Below, piece by piece: positions 26,399-34,289 of a stretch of 64,000 bases of DNA; positions within the stretch are counted from its first letter, which is position 1; each line of letters begins with the position of its first letter. Source of the DNA: JAKVBK01 sp022447275 (lineage in GTDB: Bacteria > Pseudomonadota > Alphaproteobacteria > Rhodobacterales > Rhodobacteraceae); NCBI GenBank assembly GCA_047125605.1, contig CP138932.1:3472001-3536000 (forward strand), in the 5' to 3' direction. A program made the position numbers and the translations under genes. The notes under the pieces are model-generated. The model saw only the letters and a program-made list of their open reading frames with translations, made no database searches and had not been told where the DNA came from.

Positions 26399-27871
26399 AT
26401 GCTGGACTCATTGGAAACGCTGAAGGGGAAGCTGTCGGATCCGGCGCTCTTGGCAACGGATGCTTATGTTGGCGGGCACTGGCAGGCTGGCACAGATCGC
26501 TTTGACGTAAGCAACCCGGCCAATCGGGCCGTGATTGCGCAGGTGACAGATTGCAGCCGCGCCATGGCCACCGAAGCGATTGCGGCGGCGGGGCCTGCGC
26601 AGGAAGCCTGGGCGGCGCTGACGGCCAAAGAGCGTGCGGGTATTCTGCGTACATGGCACGATCTCATGCTTGAGGCGCAGGATGATTTGGCGATCATCCT
26701 GACCGCAGAGATGGGCAAGCCGCTGGCCGAAGCGCGCGGTGAGATTGTTTATGGGGCAAGCTTCATCGAGTGGTTTGCGGAGGAAGGCAAGCGTATCTAC
26801 GGCGAGACGGTGCCGGGCCATCAGCCGGACAAACGGATCACCGTGATCCGGCAGCCGATTGGCATTGTGGGCGCGATCACCCCCTGGAATTTTCCCAATG
26901 CCATGATTACGCGCAAGGCGGGCCCGGCTTTGGCGGCAGGCTGCGCATTCATCGTGAAACCGGCCGAAGACACGCCCTTGTCGGCGCTTGCGCTCGCGGT
27001 TCTTGCCGAGCGGGCGGGCATTCCGGCGGGCCTGTTCTCTGTGCTGCCGGCCTCTGATGGGCGCGAAATCGGGCTGGAATTCTGCGAGAACCACGATCTG
27101 CGCAAACTGACCTTTACAGGCTCTACGGAAGTGGGCCGCATTCTGCTGCGTCAGGCGGCCGATCAGGTGATGAAATGCTCAATGGAGCTGGGCGGTAATG
27201 CGCCGTTCATTGTGTTTGACGACGCCGATTTGGATGCGGCTGTGGCCGGGGCCATGGTGTGCAAGTTCCGCAACAATGGGCAGACCTGCGTCTGTGCCAA
27301 CCGGATCTATGTGCAGGATGGGGTATATGATGCCTTTGCTGCCAAGCTGACCGAGGCCGTGAATGCCCAGAAGCTGGGTGATGGCATGGAAGATGGCGTG
27401 ACGCTGGGGCCCGTGATCAACGAGGATGGCCTCGCCAAGATCGAAAGCCATGTGGCCGATGCCGTTGAGAAAGGCGCGCAATTGCTGACCGGGGGCGCGC
27501 GCTCGGCTCTGGGTGGCACCTATTTCGAGCCGACCGTTCTGGCGGGCGCAACCCAGCAGATGCGGTTTGCTCAGGAAGAGACATTTGGGCCCGTTGCGCC
27601 CCTCGTGCGCTTTACTGACGAGGCCGAGGCTGTGGCGATGGCGAATGATACGATATTCGGTCTGGCCGCTTATTTTTATGCGCGCGACATCGGCACCATT
27701 ACGCGCGTAAACGAAGCGCTGGAATATGGCATTGTCGGGATCAATACCGGGATCATTTCCACGGAAGTGGCGCCTTTCGGTGGGGTCAAGCAGTCCGGTC
27801 TGGGGCGTGAGGGATCGCGCCACGGCATCGAGGATTACCTTGAGATGAAGTATACCTGTCTTTCTTTCTGA
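26399..27871 (+). CDS. gabD: Succinate-semialdehyde dehydrogenase
   Basis: A 490-residue aldehyde dehydrogenase of the GabD class. IGIVGAITPWNFPNAMI near 160 marks the group; FTGSTEVGR near 240, MELGGNAPF with the general base Glu near 262 and NNGQTCVCANR with the catalytic Cys near 296 are clear. GabD has a second Cys two residues after the first, as seen here. It oxidises succinate semialdehyde to succinate for entry into the TCA cycle, ending GABA and related degradation. A 184-base gap without an obvious terminator separates it from the peptidase gene, so it may or may not belong to the same operon. Confidence 0.92.
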   Translation: MLDSLETLKGKLSDPALLATDAYVGGHWQAGTDRFDVSNPANRAVIAQVTDCSRAMATEAIAAAGPAQEAWAALTAKERAGILRTWHDLMLEAQDDLAIILTAEMGKPLAEARGEIVYGASFIEWFAEEGKRIYGETVPGHQPDKRITVIRQPIGIVGAITPWNFPNAMITRKAGPALAAGCAFIVKPAEDTPLSALALAVLAERAGIPAGLFSVLPASDGREIGLEFCENHDLRKLTFTGSTEVGRILLRQAADQVMKCSMELGGNAPFIVFDDADLDAAVAGAMVCKFRNNGQTCVCANRIYVQDGVYDAFAAKLTEAVNAQKLGDGMEDGVTLGPVINEDGLAKIESHVADAVEKGAQLLTGGARSALGGTYFEPTVLAGATQQMRFAQEETFGPVAPLVRFTDEAEAVAMANDTIFGLAAYFYARDIGTITRVNEALEYGIVGINTGIISTEVAPFGGVKQSGLGREGSRHGIEDYLEMKYTCLSF

Positions 27872-27880
27872 TTTGGGCGG

Positions 27881-27916
27881 CCCCCGCGGTGGCGCAGGCC
27901 CCCGCGGTGGCGCAGG
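27881..27916 (+). repeat. 18-bp direct repeat, two copies
   Basis: The unit CCCCCGCGGTGGCGCAGG occurs at 27881-27898 and 27899-27916 without mismatch, directly after gabD. Only two copies are present. Confidence 0.7.
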
Positions 27917-27946
27917 CCGCCGCGCCGGGGCGCGCGGCGGTGATCT

Positions 27947-28010
27947 GGGGCTCTGCCCCACTGCCCTTTTTTCAGGAGGGCAGTTCCCCGGAGTATTTTG
28001 GCCAAGATGA
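27947..28010 (+). repeat. Rhodobacteraceae-type intergenic repeat, copy B
   Basis: Two hairpins (GGGGCTCTGCCCC at 27947-27959; CTGCCC/GGGCAG at 27961-27982) precede CCCCGGAGTATTTTGGCCAAGATGA (27986-28010), forward orientation. Confidence 0.75.
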
Positions 28011-28101
28011 TGGGGTGTTTCTTGGTGTCCCGAGGTTGGTGATACTGGACTTGCGCCGGATGCTTCGCCATTGAAGAGGCAGCAGGAGCGACGAGGGTGC
28101 G

Positions 28102-29100
28102 ATGACGGATGTGAACACTCTGGCTGATCAGGTTGTTGCGGGGGAGCGCAGGGCGCTGGCCCGCGCGATCACGCTTGTTGAGAGCGGCCGTACGGATCAT
28201 CGGCAGGCCGCCATGGAATTGGTGCAGACCGTGGGCCGGCATGGGCGGCAGGCCTTACGGATTGGCCTTTCGGGCACGCCGGGTGTTGGTAAATCGACCT
28301 TTATTGAAAGCTTTGGGATGATGTTGGCGGATGCGGGCAAGCGGGTTGCTGTGCTGGCGGTTGATCCCAGTTCGACCCGGACAGGGGGCTCGATCCTGGG
28401 CGACAAGACCCGCATGGAACGTCTGTCTCGCCATCCGTTGGCGTTCATCCGCCCGTCGCCCAGCCAGACCCATCTGGGCGGTGTGGCGCGGCGCACCCGC
28501 GAAGTGGTGGCCCTTTGCGAAGCTGCGGATTTTGATGTTGTGCTGATCGAAACGGTTGGGGTGGGGCAGTCGGAAACCATGGTTGCGGGTATGGCCGATC
28601 TTTTCATTTTGCTGCTGGCGCCCGCAGGGGGGGACGAATTGCAGGGTGTCAAGCGGGGCATCATGGAGATCGCTGACCTGATCGTCGTGAACAAGGCGGA
28701 CGGAGATTTGAAGCCGGTCGCGACGCGTACCTGTGCGGATTACTCTGGCGCGTTGCGTCTGCTGCGCAAACGACCAGAGGATCCGGATGGATTTCCCAAG
28801 GCGATGATGGTGTCAGCCCTTGAGGAGCAGGGGTTGGAGAGCGCCTGGGATGAGATGCAGGCCCTGTCTGGCTGGCGGCGCGACAATGGGCATTGGCATA
28901 TTCGCAGGGCCGAACAGGCGCGCAACTGGTTTGAGGACGAACTGCGCGAGGGCCTGCTGTCACGGCTGACCCGCGATCCGTTGATGGTGGCCCAGAAGGA
29001 ATTGTTGGGACAGGCCGTGATGCGGGGCGATCTCAACCCGGCTGTGGCCGCGCAAGACCTTTTGGAGGCGCTTGGGCAGGATGTCACGCCGCGAGCGTGA
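28102..29100 (+). CDS. meaB: Methylmalonyl-CoA mutase-associated GTPase MeaB
   Basis: A 332-residue G3E P-loop GTPase. Walker A GTPGVGKST is near residue 58, the DPSSTRTGGSILGDKTRM switch near 93, ETVGVGQSE near 152 and the NKAD guanine motif near 197. MeaB protects and reloads methylmalonyl-CoA mutase with adenosylcobalamin; the same family includes ArgK. The mutase gene is not in the window. It is preceded by a repeat element and followed by a GC hairpin. Confidence 0.94.
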   Translation: MTDVNTLADQVVAGERRALARAITLVESGRTDHRQAAMELVQTVGRHGRQALRIGLSGTPGVGKSTFIESFGMMLADAGKRVAVLAVDPSSTRTGGSILGDKTRMERLSRHPLAFIRPSPSQTHLGGVARRTREVVALCEAADFDVVLIETVGVGQSETMVAGMADLFILLLAPAGGDELQGVKRGIMEIADLIVVNKADGDLKPVATRTCADYSGALRLLRKRPEDPDGFPKAMMVSALEEQGLESAWDEMQALSGWRRDNGHWHIRRAEQARNWFEDELREGLLSRLTRDPLMVAQKELLGQAVMRGDLNPAVAAQDLLEALGQDVTPRA

Positions 29101-29246
29101 GAAGTGTGGGGTCAATGGCTTGACGCTCGCCCCGATTCTGCGTATGCCCGCCCAACCTGACGGTGCGGGCCCTGCGATGGTGGGGCCCCCGTTGTTTCTG
29201 AACTGAATTCTACCGACCTCTGGTCGCTCAATATGAGGTAACCGAC

Positions 29247-29534
29247 ATGTCGCGAGTATGCGAACTGACCGGCAAGGGCCCGATGGTTGGCAACAACGTC
29301 AGCCATGCGAAAAACCGCACCCGCCGCCGTTTTCTGCCGAACCTGAATGATGTCACGCTGATGTCCGAAGCTCTGGACCAGTCCTTCAAGCTGCGCATCT
29401 CTGCTGCGGCGCTGCGCACGGTGGACCACCGTGGTGGCCTGGACGCGTTCCTTGCCAAGGCGAAAGACGCGGATCTGTCGCCGCGCGCGCTGAAGATCAA
29501 GAAAGACATCGCAAAGGCCGTAGCTGCAGCCTAA
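29247..29534 (+). CDS. rpmB: 50S ribosomal protein L28
   Basis: A 95-residue L28. MSRVCELTGKGPMVGNNVSH at the start, AKNRTRRRFLPNL near 25-38 and LRISAAALRTVDHRGGLD in the C-terminal half are diagnostic. A GAGG ribosome binding site precedes ATG 29247. It is a single-gene unit with its own terminator. Confidence 0.97.
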   Translation: MSRVCELTGKGPMVGNNVSHAKNRTRRRFLPNLNDVTLMSEALDQSFKLRISAAALRTVDHRGGLDAFLAKAKDADLSPRALKIKKDIAKAVAAA

Positions 29535-29552
29535 GCTGCGCTTTGCGGATTG

Positions 29553-29583
29553 CAGGGGCCTTGCCAAGCGCGGGGCCCTTTTG
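29553..29583 (+). terminator. Rho-independent terminator after rpmB
   Basis: AGGGGCC, an 11-base loop and GGGGCCCTTTT form a stem of about 6-7 bp (one G-U pair) followed by a four-T run, starting 19 bases after the rpmB stop. Confidence 0.7.
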
Positions 29584-29673
29584 CGTTTTCAGGCCGATGT
29601 AGCATGGGCGGTTCCCCGTCCCTGCGACATTGCTGCCTGTACACACGCCGCGACTTGGTCGTATGTAGCCTTC

Positions 29674-30033
29674 ATGCGCATCGTTGCTCTTGCTCTTCAC
29701 ATCTGCCTTGCGGGGCTTGTCATGGTTTCGGCCATCGGCATGGGCATTGCGCGTGGTCAGGCCCCGGTGGCGGGACACGTGCTTTTATGCGGCAGTTTCG
29801 GCACCCATGAGGTGGCCATTGATGCCCAAGGCAATGTCTTGGCGGCGCCTGGCCATTGCCCGGATTGTGCGGGCCTTCTTCTGGCGACCGGTCCGGCATA
29901 CACACCCCTTGGGGCTTATGAACCATCCTTTGTGCAGGCCCATGTCATTTCGGCGCTGCCGCGTATCCATGACGCGGCGCCCGCCGATCTGCGCCCGCCC
30001 GCGCGGGCACCTCCGGTTTGGAATTTGGTCTGA
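29674..30033 (+). CDS. DUF2946-like small exported protein
   Basis: A 119-residue protein with an N-terminal hydrophobic segment (ALALHICLAGLVMVSAIGMG) followed by a short periplasmic part. HVLLCGS near 33 and GHCPDCAG near 58 give three Cys in the arrangement seen in DUF2946 proteins, which are often linked to copper. ATG 29674 was chosen because the longer frame from 29581 adds a segment that does not resemble a leader. It lies 63 bases upstream of a PCu(A)C copper chaperone, so a role in copper handling is likely but inferred. Confidence 0.7.
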   Translation: MRIVALALHICLAGLVMVSAIGMGIARGQAPVAGHVLLCGSFGTHEVAIDAQGNVLAAPGHCPDCAGLLLATGPAYTPLGAYEPSFVQAHVISALPRIHDAAPADLRPPARAPPVWNLV

Positions 30034-30096
30034 CGCGCACGCCTCAGGCCCGTCCAATTTTGACGTCTGTTCCAAGATCAATTCCGGAGTCCAAAG

Positions 30097-30660
30097 ATGA
30101 CAATCCGTTCTCTCGTGGCCGCAATGGCCCTGTCGACCTGCCTCGCAACCCCGGCCTTGGCCGATCCGAAGATCATGGTCGAAGACGCCTATGCGCGTAC
30201 TGCTTCCGATAGCGCCAAGTCAGGCGCCAGCTTCATGATCATCCAAAATATGGGCGACCGCGATGACCGCCTGATTGCCGCCCGCTCTGATGTGGCAGCC
30301 CGGGTGGAATTGCACACCCACAAGGAAAATGCAGAAGGCCTGATGATGATGTTGCCGCTGGAGGACGGGATTGAAATTCCGGCTGGCGGTGAGGCCCTGC
30401 TGATGCGGGGCGGTGATCATGTGATGATGATGGGCCTGACAGAGGGGCTTGCGGATGGGGATGTGTTTTCCCTGACCCTGGTTTTCGAAGATGCGGGTGA
30501 AATCACGCTGGACGTGGCGGTGGATCGTGGGCGCAAAGCCAGCCATGATCACGGCGATATGAAGCATGGTGGCACACATGATGGCGGCCATGGAAGTGGG
30601 CACGATCATGGGCATGACAGCGCGCACGGGTCTGATCATGGCAGCGGCCACGATCACTAG
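30097..30660 (+). CDS. PCu(A)C copper chaperone with His-rich tail
   Basis: A 187-residue exported protein. The signal peptide ends in TPALA (cleavage about residue 22). The cupredoxin-like DUF461 domain has the copper ligands His 73, Met 83-85, His 108 and Met 110, close to the family motif H-x10-M-x21-H-x-M with slightly longer second spacing. After residue 148 comes a tail almost entirely of His, Gly, Asp and Ser, ending GSGHDH, which can bind more Cu or Zn. PCu(A)C proteins deliver Cu(I) to the CuA or CuB site of cytochrome oxidase. Confidence 0.92.
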   Translation: MTIRSLVAAMALSTCLATPALADPKIMVEDAYARTASDSAKSGASFMIIQNMGDRDDRLIAARSDVAARVELHTHKENAEGLMMMLPLEDGIEIPAGGEALLMRGGDHVMMMGLTEGLADGDVFSLTLVFEDAGEITLDVAVDRGRKASHDHGDMKHGGTHDGGHGSGHDHGHDSAHGSDHGSGHDH

Positions 30661-30721
30661 GGCGCATCACCTGAGGTGAACACATATACGCTTTGGCGGG
30701 CAGCACTTTGGTGCCCGCCAC

Positions 30722-31606
30722 TCAGCCTTGCGGGCGTTTGCTCAGAGCTTCGCGCCAGGCCAGCACCGCAGCCCCAAGCAGGATGATACCCGCGCCGACT
30801 ACGCTGATGGCGTCGGGAAGAACACCGAACAGCGCCAGATCATAGACCGCCGCAAAGACCAGCGTTGCGTAGCTGAAGGGCACGACATAGCTGGCATCGG
30901 CGCGGGACATGGCATTGATGAAGCAGAACTGGGCCGCTGCCATCGTCACGCCCAGAAGCGCCAGCGCGGCCCATTGCATCGCGGTTGGGGACTGAAAGAC
31001 AAATGCCAAAGCTATGCTGGACAGGATCAGCCCGATGCCATTGTTCACCAGCATCAGAGGGATAGGGCGTTCCCGGTCCGACAATTGTTTGATGAATATG
31101 ATCTCCATGCCTGTAATCGCTGCGGCTGCCAGCGCGAACAGCGCGCCCAATTGCAAACTATCCCCGCCCGGACGCAGCAAGATCAGACCCCCGACAAGGG
31201 CAATCGCTGCTGCCGCCCATCGCCACGGACCGACACGCTCGCCCAAAAGCAGAATGGCCAGCAACATGGTGAAAACCGGGTTGGTAAAGCTGATGGCGGT
31301 GGCGTCAGCCAGCGGAATGCGGGCGGAGGCGGCAAACATCAAAGTGACACCGGTCCAGCCGCACAGGGTGCGAGCCACATGAAGCGACCAGGCAGGCCGC
31401 TTGAACGTGGGCCGCAAGATAGCCGTGGCCATTGCAACAACAGCGAAAGCAAACATGAACCGGGCCTGTGACACCTGCATCGGGTGCAGGGGCTGCCCAA
31501 GGGTGTCTGTGCCCAAGGCCTTGGCAAGCAGTGTCGTGCCGGCCAACAGCGCCGAGGCCAGCACCATGAAGGCTGCCGCAAGGCCGGGGTTTGGGGTGGT
31601 CTTCAT
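30722..31606 (-). CDS. EamA/DMT-family transporter
   Basis: A 294-residue drug/metabolite transporter superfamily protein with ten hydrophobic segments in two EamA repeats (first near residues 10-135, second near 150-280). FTNPVFTMLLAILLLGERVG near 110 is the typical repeat-end block. The start chosen is ATG 31606; an earlier start at 31651 adds 15 polar residues. It is divergent from the arginine leader and argD. Substrate unknown; amino-acid or metabolite export is usual for the family. Confidence 0.88.
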   Translation of the reverse strand: MKTTPNPGLAAAFMVLASALLAGTTLLAKALGTDTLGQPLHPMQVSQARFMFAFAVVAMATAILRPTFKRPAWSLHVARTLCGWTGVTLMFAASARIPLADATAISFTNPVFTMLLAILLLGERVGPWRWAAAAIALVGGLILLRPGGDSLQLGALFALAAAAITGMEIIFIKQLSDRERPIPLMLVNNGIGLILSSIALAFVFQSPTAMQWAALALLGVTMAAAQFCFINAMSRADASYVVPFSYATLVFAAVYDLALFGVLPDAISVVGAGIILLGAAVLAWREALSKRPQG

Positions 31607-31730
31607 AACGCATTGGTAGAATGGCACGCCCAGCCGTTCCACCGGAAACATCGCCTTTTGCCCTCCGGGGCTGGCCTGCTTTGCGGCCGGTGGGGTTGAT
31701 TTCCAAAGATACGCGCGTTAGGCCGCTGCC

Positions 31731-31775
31731 ATGACAATCACTGCCCCCCTCTTGCGCCGACGTCGTCGCGCCTGA
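31731..31775 (+). CDS. Putative arginine leader peptide (14 residues)
   Basis: ATG 31731 opens a 14-codon frame, MTITAPLLRRRRRA, ending in TGA 31775. Five consecutive arginine codons (CGC CGA CGT CGT CGC, 31755-31769) immediately precede the last Ala. It lies 127 bases upstream of argD and is followed by hairpins that can pair in alternative ways, the arrangement of an amino-acid attenuator. The ribosome binding site is weak: only TTAGG, 8 bases upstream. A weak promoter-like pair (TTGCGG at 31681 and AAAGAT at 31705) lies just ahead. I infer that ribosomes stall on the Arg codons when charged tRNA-Arg is scarce. Confidence 0.65.
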   Translation: MTITAPLLRRRRRA

Positions 31776-31787
31776 TTTTGGCCCCGG

Positions 31788-31873
31788 AAAGCGGGTGCCA
31801 CCTGCTTTCGTGTTGTTCTTCCCCCTGCCAGCGCTGATCGCGCATTGACAAGACCGCCGCTGCGCTGGCACCC
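31788..31873 (+). promoter_or_regulatory. Candidate attenuator hairpins in the argD-argF leader
   Basis: Three pairings are visible. Hairpin I: AAAGCGGGT (31788-31796) with ACCTGCTTT (31800-31808), followed by the U-rich CGTGTTGTTCTT, which could terminate transcription. Hairpin II: TGCCAGCGC (31826-31834) with GCGCTGGCA (31862-31870), nine perfect pairs, ending about 20 bases before the argD ribosome binding site. Alternative: GGGTGCCA (31793-31800) with TGGCACCC (31866-31873), eight pairs, which would break both others. Mutually exclusive folds of this kind are what attenuation needs. Confidence 0.6.
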
Positions 31874-31902
31874 ATTCATCTCCGTTGCAAAGAGGTTTCC
31901 AG

Positions 31903-33084
31903 ATGATCCCCTCGGTTCTGCCCACCTATTCCCGCGCGCCCCTCACCTTCGTGAAGGGCGAAGGCTCCTGGCTGGTGGACGATACGGGACGCCGATTTCT
32001 GGACATGGGCGCGGGCATCGCCGTGAACGCGCTGGGCCATGCGCATCCGCGCCTTGTTCAGGCGGTGACAGACCAGGCGCAGGCGCTGTGGCATGTTTCC
32101 AACCTCTACAATATTCCCCAGCAGCAGGCGCTCGCGGACCGGCTCGTGGAATTGACCTTTGCCGACACGGTTTTCTTCACCAACTCGGGGACAGAAAGCT
32201 GTGAACTGGCCGTCAAGATGGCGCGCAAATACTGGAGCGAGAAGGGCCAGCCGGAGCGGATCAAACTTGCCACGTTCTCGGGCTGTTTCCATGGCCGGTC
32301 TTCGGCTGCGATTGCGGCCTCAGGCGCTGCCAAGATGGTGGATGGCTTTGGTCCGCTGGTGCCCGGGTTTGTGCATCTGCCCTTTGGGGATCACGATGCG
32401 CTGCGTGCGGCGATGGCTGATCCGGAATTGGCCGGCGTCATGGTTGAACCTGTGCAAGGGGAGGGTGGCATCAAGCCCTTGCCCGATGCCTGCCTGAAGG
32501 GCCTGCGTGATCTGTGCGATGAAACCGGCGTGCTGATGATCGCCGATGAGGTGCAGTGCGGTGTGGGCCGGACTGGGAAATTATTCGCCCATGAATGGTC
32601 GGGCGTGACACCTGATATCATGATGGTAGCGAAGGGCATCGGCGGTGGTTTCCCCTTAGGGGCCGTTCTGGCCACTCAAGCCGCGGCCCAAGGCATGGGC
32701 CCAGGCTCTCATGGGTCGACCTATGGCGGCAACCCGCTGGGCTGCGCTGTTGGCCTTGCGGTGCTGGATACGGTTGCCGAACCCGGCTTTCTGGACGATG
32801 TCAGCCGGAAGTCTGGCCTGCTGCGCCAAAAGCTGGAGGGCCTCATCGCAGCCCATCCTGATCTCTTTGGAGAGGTGCGTGGTTTGGGTCTGATGCTGGG
32901 CCTTACCTGTAAACGCCCGGTGGGCGATGTGGTTGCGGCAGGCTATGACGCCGGTCTCATCCTTGTGCCTGCCGCCGAAGACACCGCGCGCCTGTTGCCT
33001 CCGCTGACAATCTCGGAGGATGAAATCGCGGAGGCGGTCAAACGCCTCGACGCAGCAGCGACCGCCCTCAAAACACCTGCCTGA
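31903..33084 (+). CDS. argD: Acetylornithine aminotransferase
   Basis: A 393-residue PLP-dependent class III aminotransferase. FTNSGTESCELAVKMAR at 92-108 binds the PLP phosphate, FSGCFHGRSSA near 125, MIADEVQCGVGRTGKLFA near 212-229 contains the PLP-ring Asp, and the Schiff-base lysine is K244 in MMVAKGIGGGFPLGA. ATG 31903 has AGAGG upstream; the frame also opens at 31885. It converts N-acetylglutamate semialdehyde to acetylornithine. argF follows 60 bases downstream, so the pair forms an arginine operon controlled by the leader. Confidence 0.93.
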   Translation: MIPSVLPTYSRAPLTFVKGEGSWLVDDTGRRFLDMGAGIAVNALGHAHPRLVQAVTDQAQALWHVSNLYNIPQQQALADRLVELTFADTVFFTNSGTESCELAVKMARKYWSEKGQPERIKLATFSGCFHGRSSAAIAASGAAKMVDGFGPLVPGFVHLPFGDHDALRAAMADPELAGVMVEPVQGEGGIKPLPDACLKGLRDLCDETGVLMIADEVQCGVGRTGKLFAHEWSGVTPDIMMVAKGIGGGFPLGAVLATQAAAQGMGPGSHGSTYGGNPLGCAVGLAVLDTVAEPGFLDDVSRKSGLLRQKLEGLIAAHPDLFGEVRGLGLMLGLTCKRPVGDVVAAGYDAGLILVPAAEDTARLLPPLTISEDEIAEAVKRLDAAATALKTPA

Positions 33085-33144
33085 CCCAGGCCGGTCCGGG
33101 CTGGGGTGTGCCCCATGCCCGGCCCGCCATCAAGAGTTCAAGAA

Positions 33145-34071
33145 ATGACCCATTTCCTCGATATTCACACCACGCCGCCCGCCGATTTGCGCGCAATCAT
33201 TGACGATGCGCGCGCGATGAAAACGGCCCGCGCTGGCCGCCCCAAAGGAACACCCGATGACGCGCAGCCCCTTGCAGGGCACATGGTGGCGCTCATTTTC
33301 GAAAAACCCTCGACCAGAACGCGCGTGTCCTTTGATGTAGGTGTGCGCCAGATGGGCGGGCAATCCATGGTCCTGTCCGGCGGTGAGATGCAACTGGGCC
33401 ACGGCGAAAGCATCGCAGATACTGCGCGTGTCCTGTCCCGCTATGTCGATCTGATCATGATTCGGACCTTCGCAGAAGACACCCTGCACGAGCTTGCAGA
33501 TCATGCCAGCGTGCCCGTGATCAATGGCCTGACAGACCGCTCGCATCCCTGCCAGATCATGGCCGACATCCAGACCTTCGAAGAACATCGCGGCCCGATT
33601 GCGGGTAAAAAAGTAGTTTGGTGCGGCGATGGCAATAATGTGTGCGCGTCCTTTCTACATGCGGCCGCGCCCTTCGGATTTGAAATGGTAGTCACCGGCC
33701 CCGAAACGCTGGACCCAGAGGCCGAAATCATCGCCGCGGCGCGCGCGCAAGGCGGTGCGATCACGCTCGAACGCGATCCGGAAAAGGCCGTCCAGGGGGC
33801 AGACCTCGTGGTGGCAGACACTTGGGTGTCGATGCATGACGCCCCCGAAACCCGCGCCCGCCGGCACAACCTGCTTGGCCCGTACCAAGTCAATGAGGCC
33901 TTGATGGCGGCTGCCGGTGAGCAGGCGCTTTTTATGCATTGCCTGCCCGCGCACCGCGGCGAAGAGGTGACCGATGCTGTGATGGATGGTCCGCAATCGG
34001 TGATCTTCGACGAGGCTGAAAACAGGCTCCATGCCCAAAAGGCGATCATGCGATACTGTTTGGGCGTGTAG
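33145..34071 (+). CDS. argF: Ornithine carbamoyltransferase
   Basis: A 308-residue enzyme joining ornithine and carbamoyl phosphate to citrulline. EKPSTRTRVSFDVG near residue 50 is the carbamoyl-phosphate loop, HPCQIMADIQT near 133 the second, and FMHCLPAHRGEEV near 260 the ornithine loop. Length is normal. ATG 33145 was chosen over 33106. It follows argD closely with the same strand and shares its leader control. Confidence 0.95.
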   Translation: MTHFLDIHTTPPADLRAIIDDARAMKTARAGRPKGTPDDAQPLAGHMVALIFEKPSTRTRVSFDVGVRQMGGQSMVLSGGEMQLGHGESIADTARVLSRYVDLIMIRTFAEDTLHELADHASVPVINGLTDRSHPCQIMADIQTFEEHRGPIAGKKVVWCGDGNNVCASFLHAAAPFGFEMVVTGPETLDPEAEIIAAARAQGGAITLERDPEKAVQGADLVVADTWVSMHDAPETRARRHNLLGPYQVNEALMAAAGEQALFMHCLPAHRGEEVTDAVMDGPQSVIFDEAENRLHAQKAIMRYCLGV

Positions 34072-34109
34072 ATGCATCGGCTCGCGCGCCAGTAAGACGC
34101 GGGGCGATC

Positions 34110-34144
34110 CTATGGCACGCCCCGCAGCCCCATGCGTGCCATAG
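34110..34144 (+). other. Long perfect hairpin after argF
   Basis: CTATGGCACGC (34110-34120) pairs with GCGTGCCATAG (34134-34144): eleven perfect pairs and a 13-base loop, 38 bases beyond the argF stop. There is no T run, so it is not a standard Rho-independent terminator; 3'-end protection or a protein-binding palindrome are alternatives. Confidence 0.6.
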
Positions 34145-34183
34145 CGCAGAGCGCCGCCAAACCCGCCGATCCCTGCCTGTCTT

Positions 34184-34235
34184 TGTCTGAAAATACTCCC
34201 GCCGGAGGCAGCAGCCCCCGGCAGGGGGCTGCCAT
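34184..34235 (-). repeat. Rhodobacteraceae-type intergenic repeat, copy E (reverse)
   Basis: On the minus strand: GCAGCCCCC-TGCC-GGGGGCTGC (34211-34232, nine pairs, four-base loop), then CCTCCGGCGGGAGTATTTTCAGACAAAG. The tail after GGAGTATTT has diverged from the other copies. Confidence 0.65.
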
Positions 34236-34289
34236 GCCCAACCGGGCAAAGCCGTCCTCAGACGGCGGTTCCCGGGCGGGAGGGTGCGC

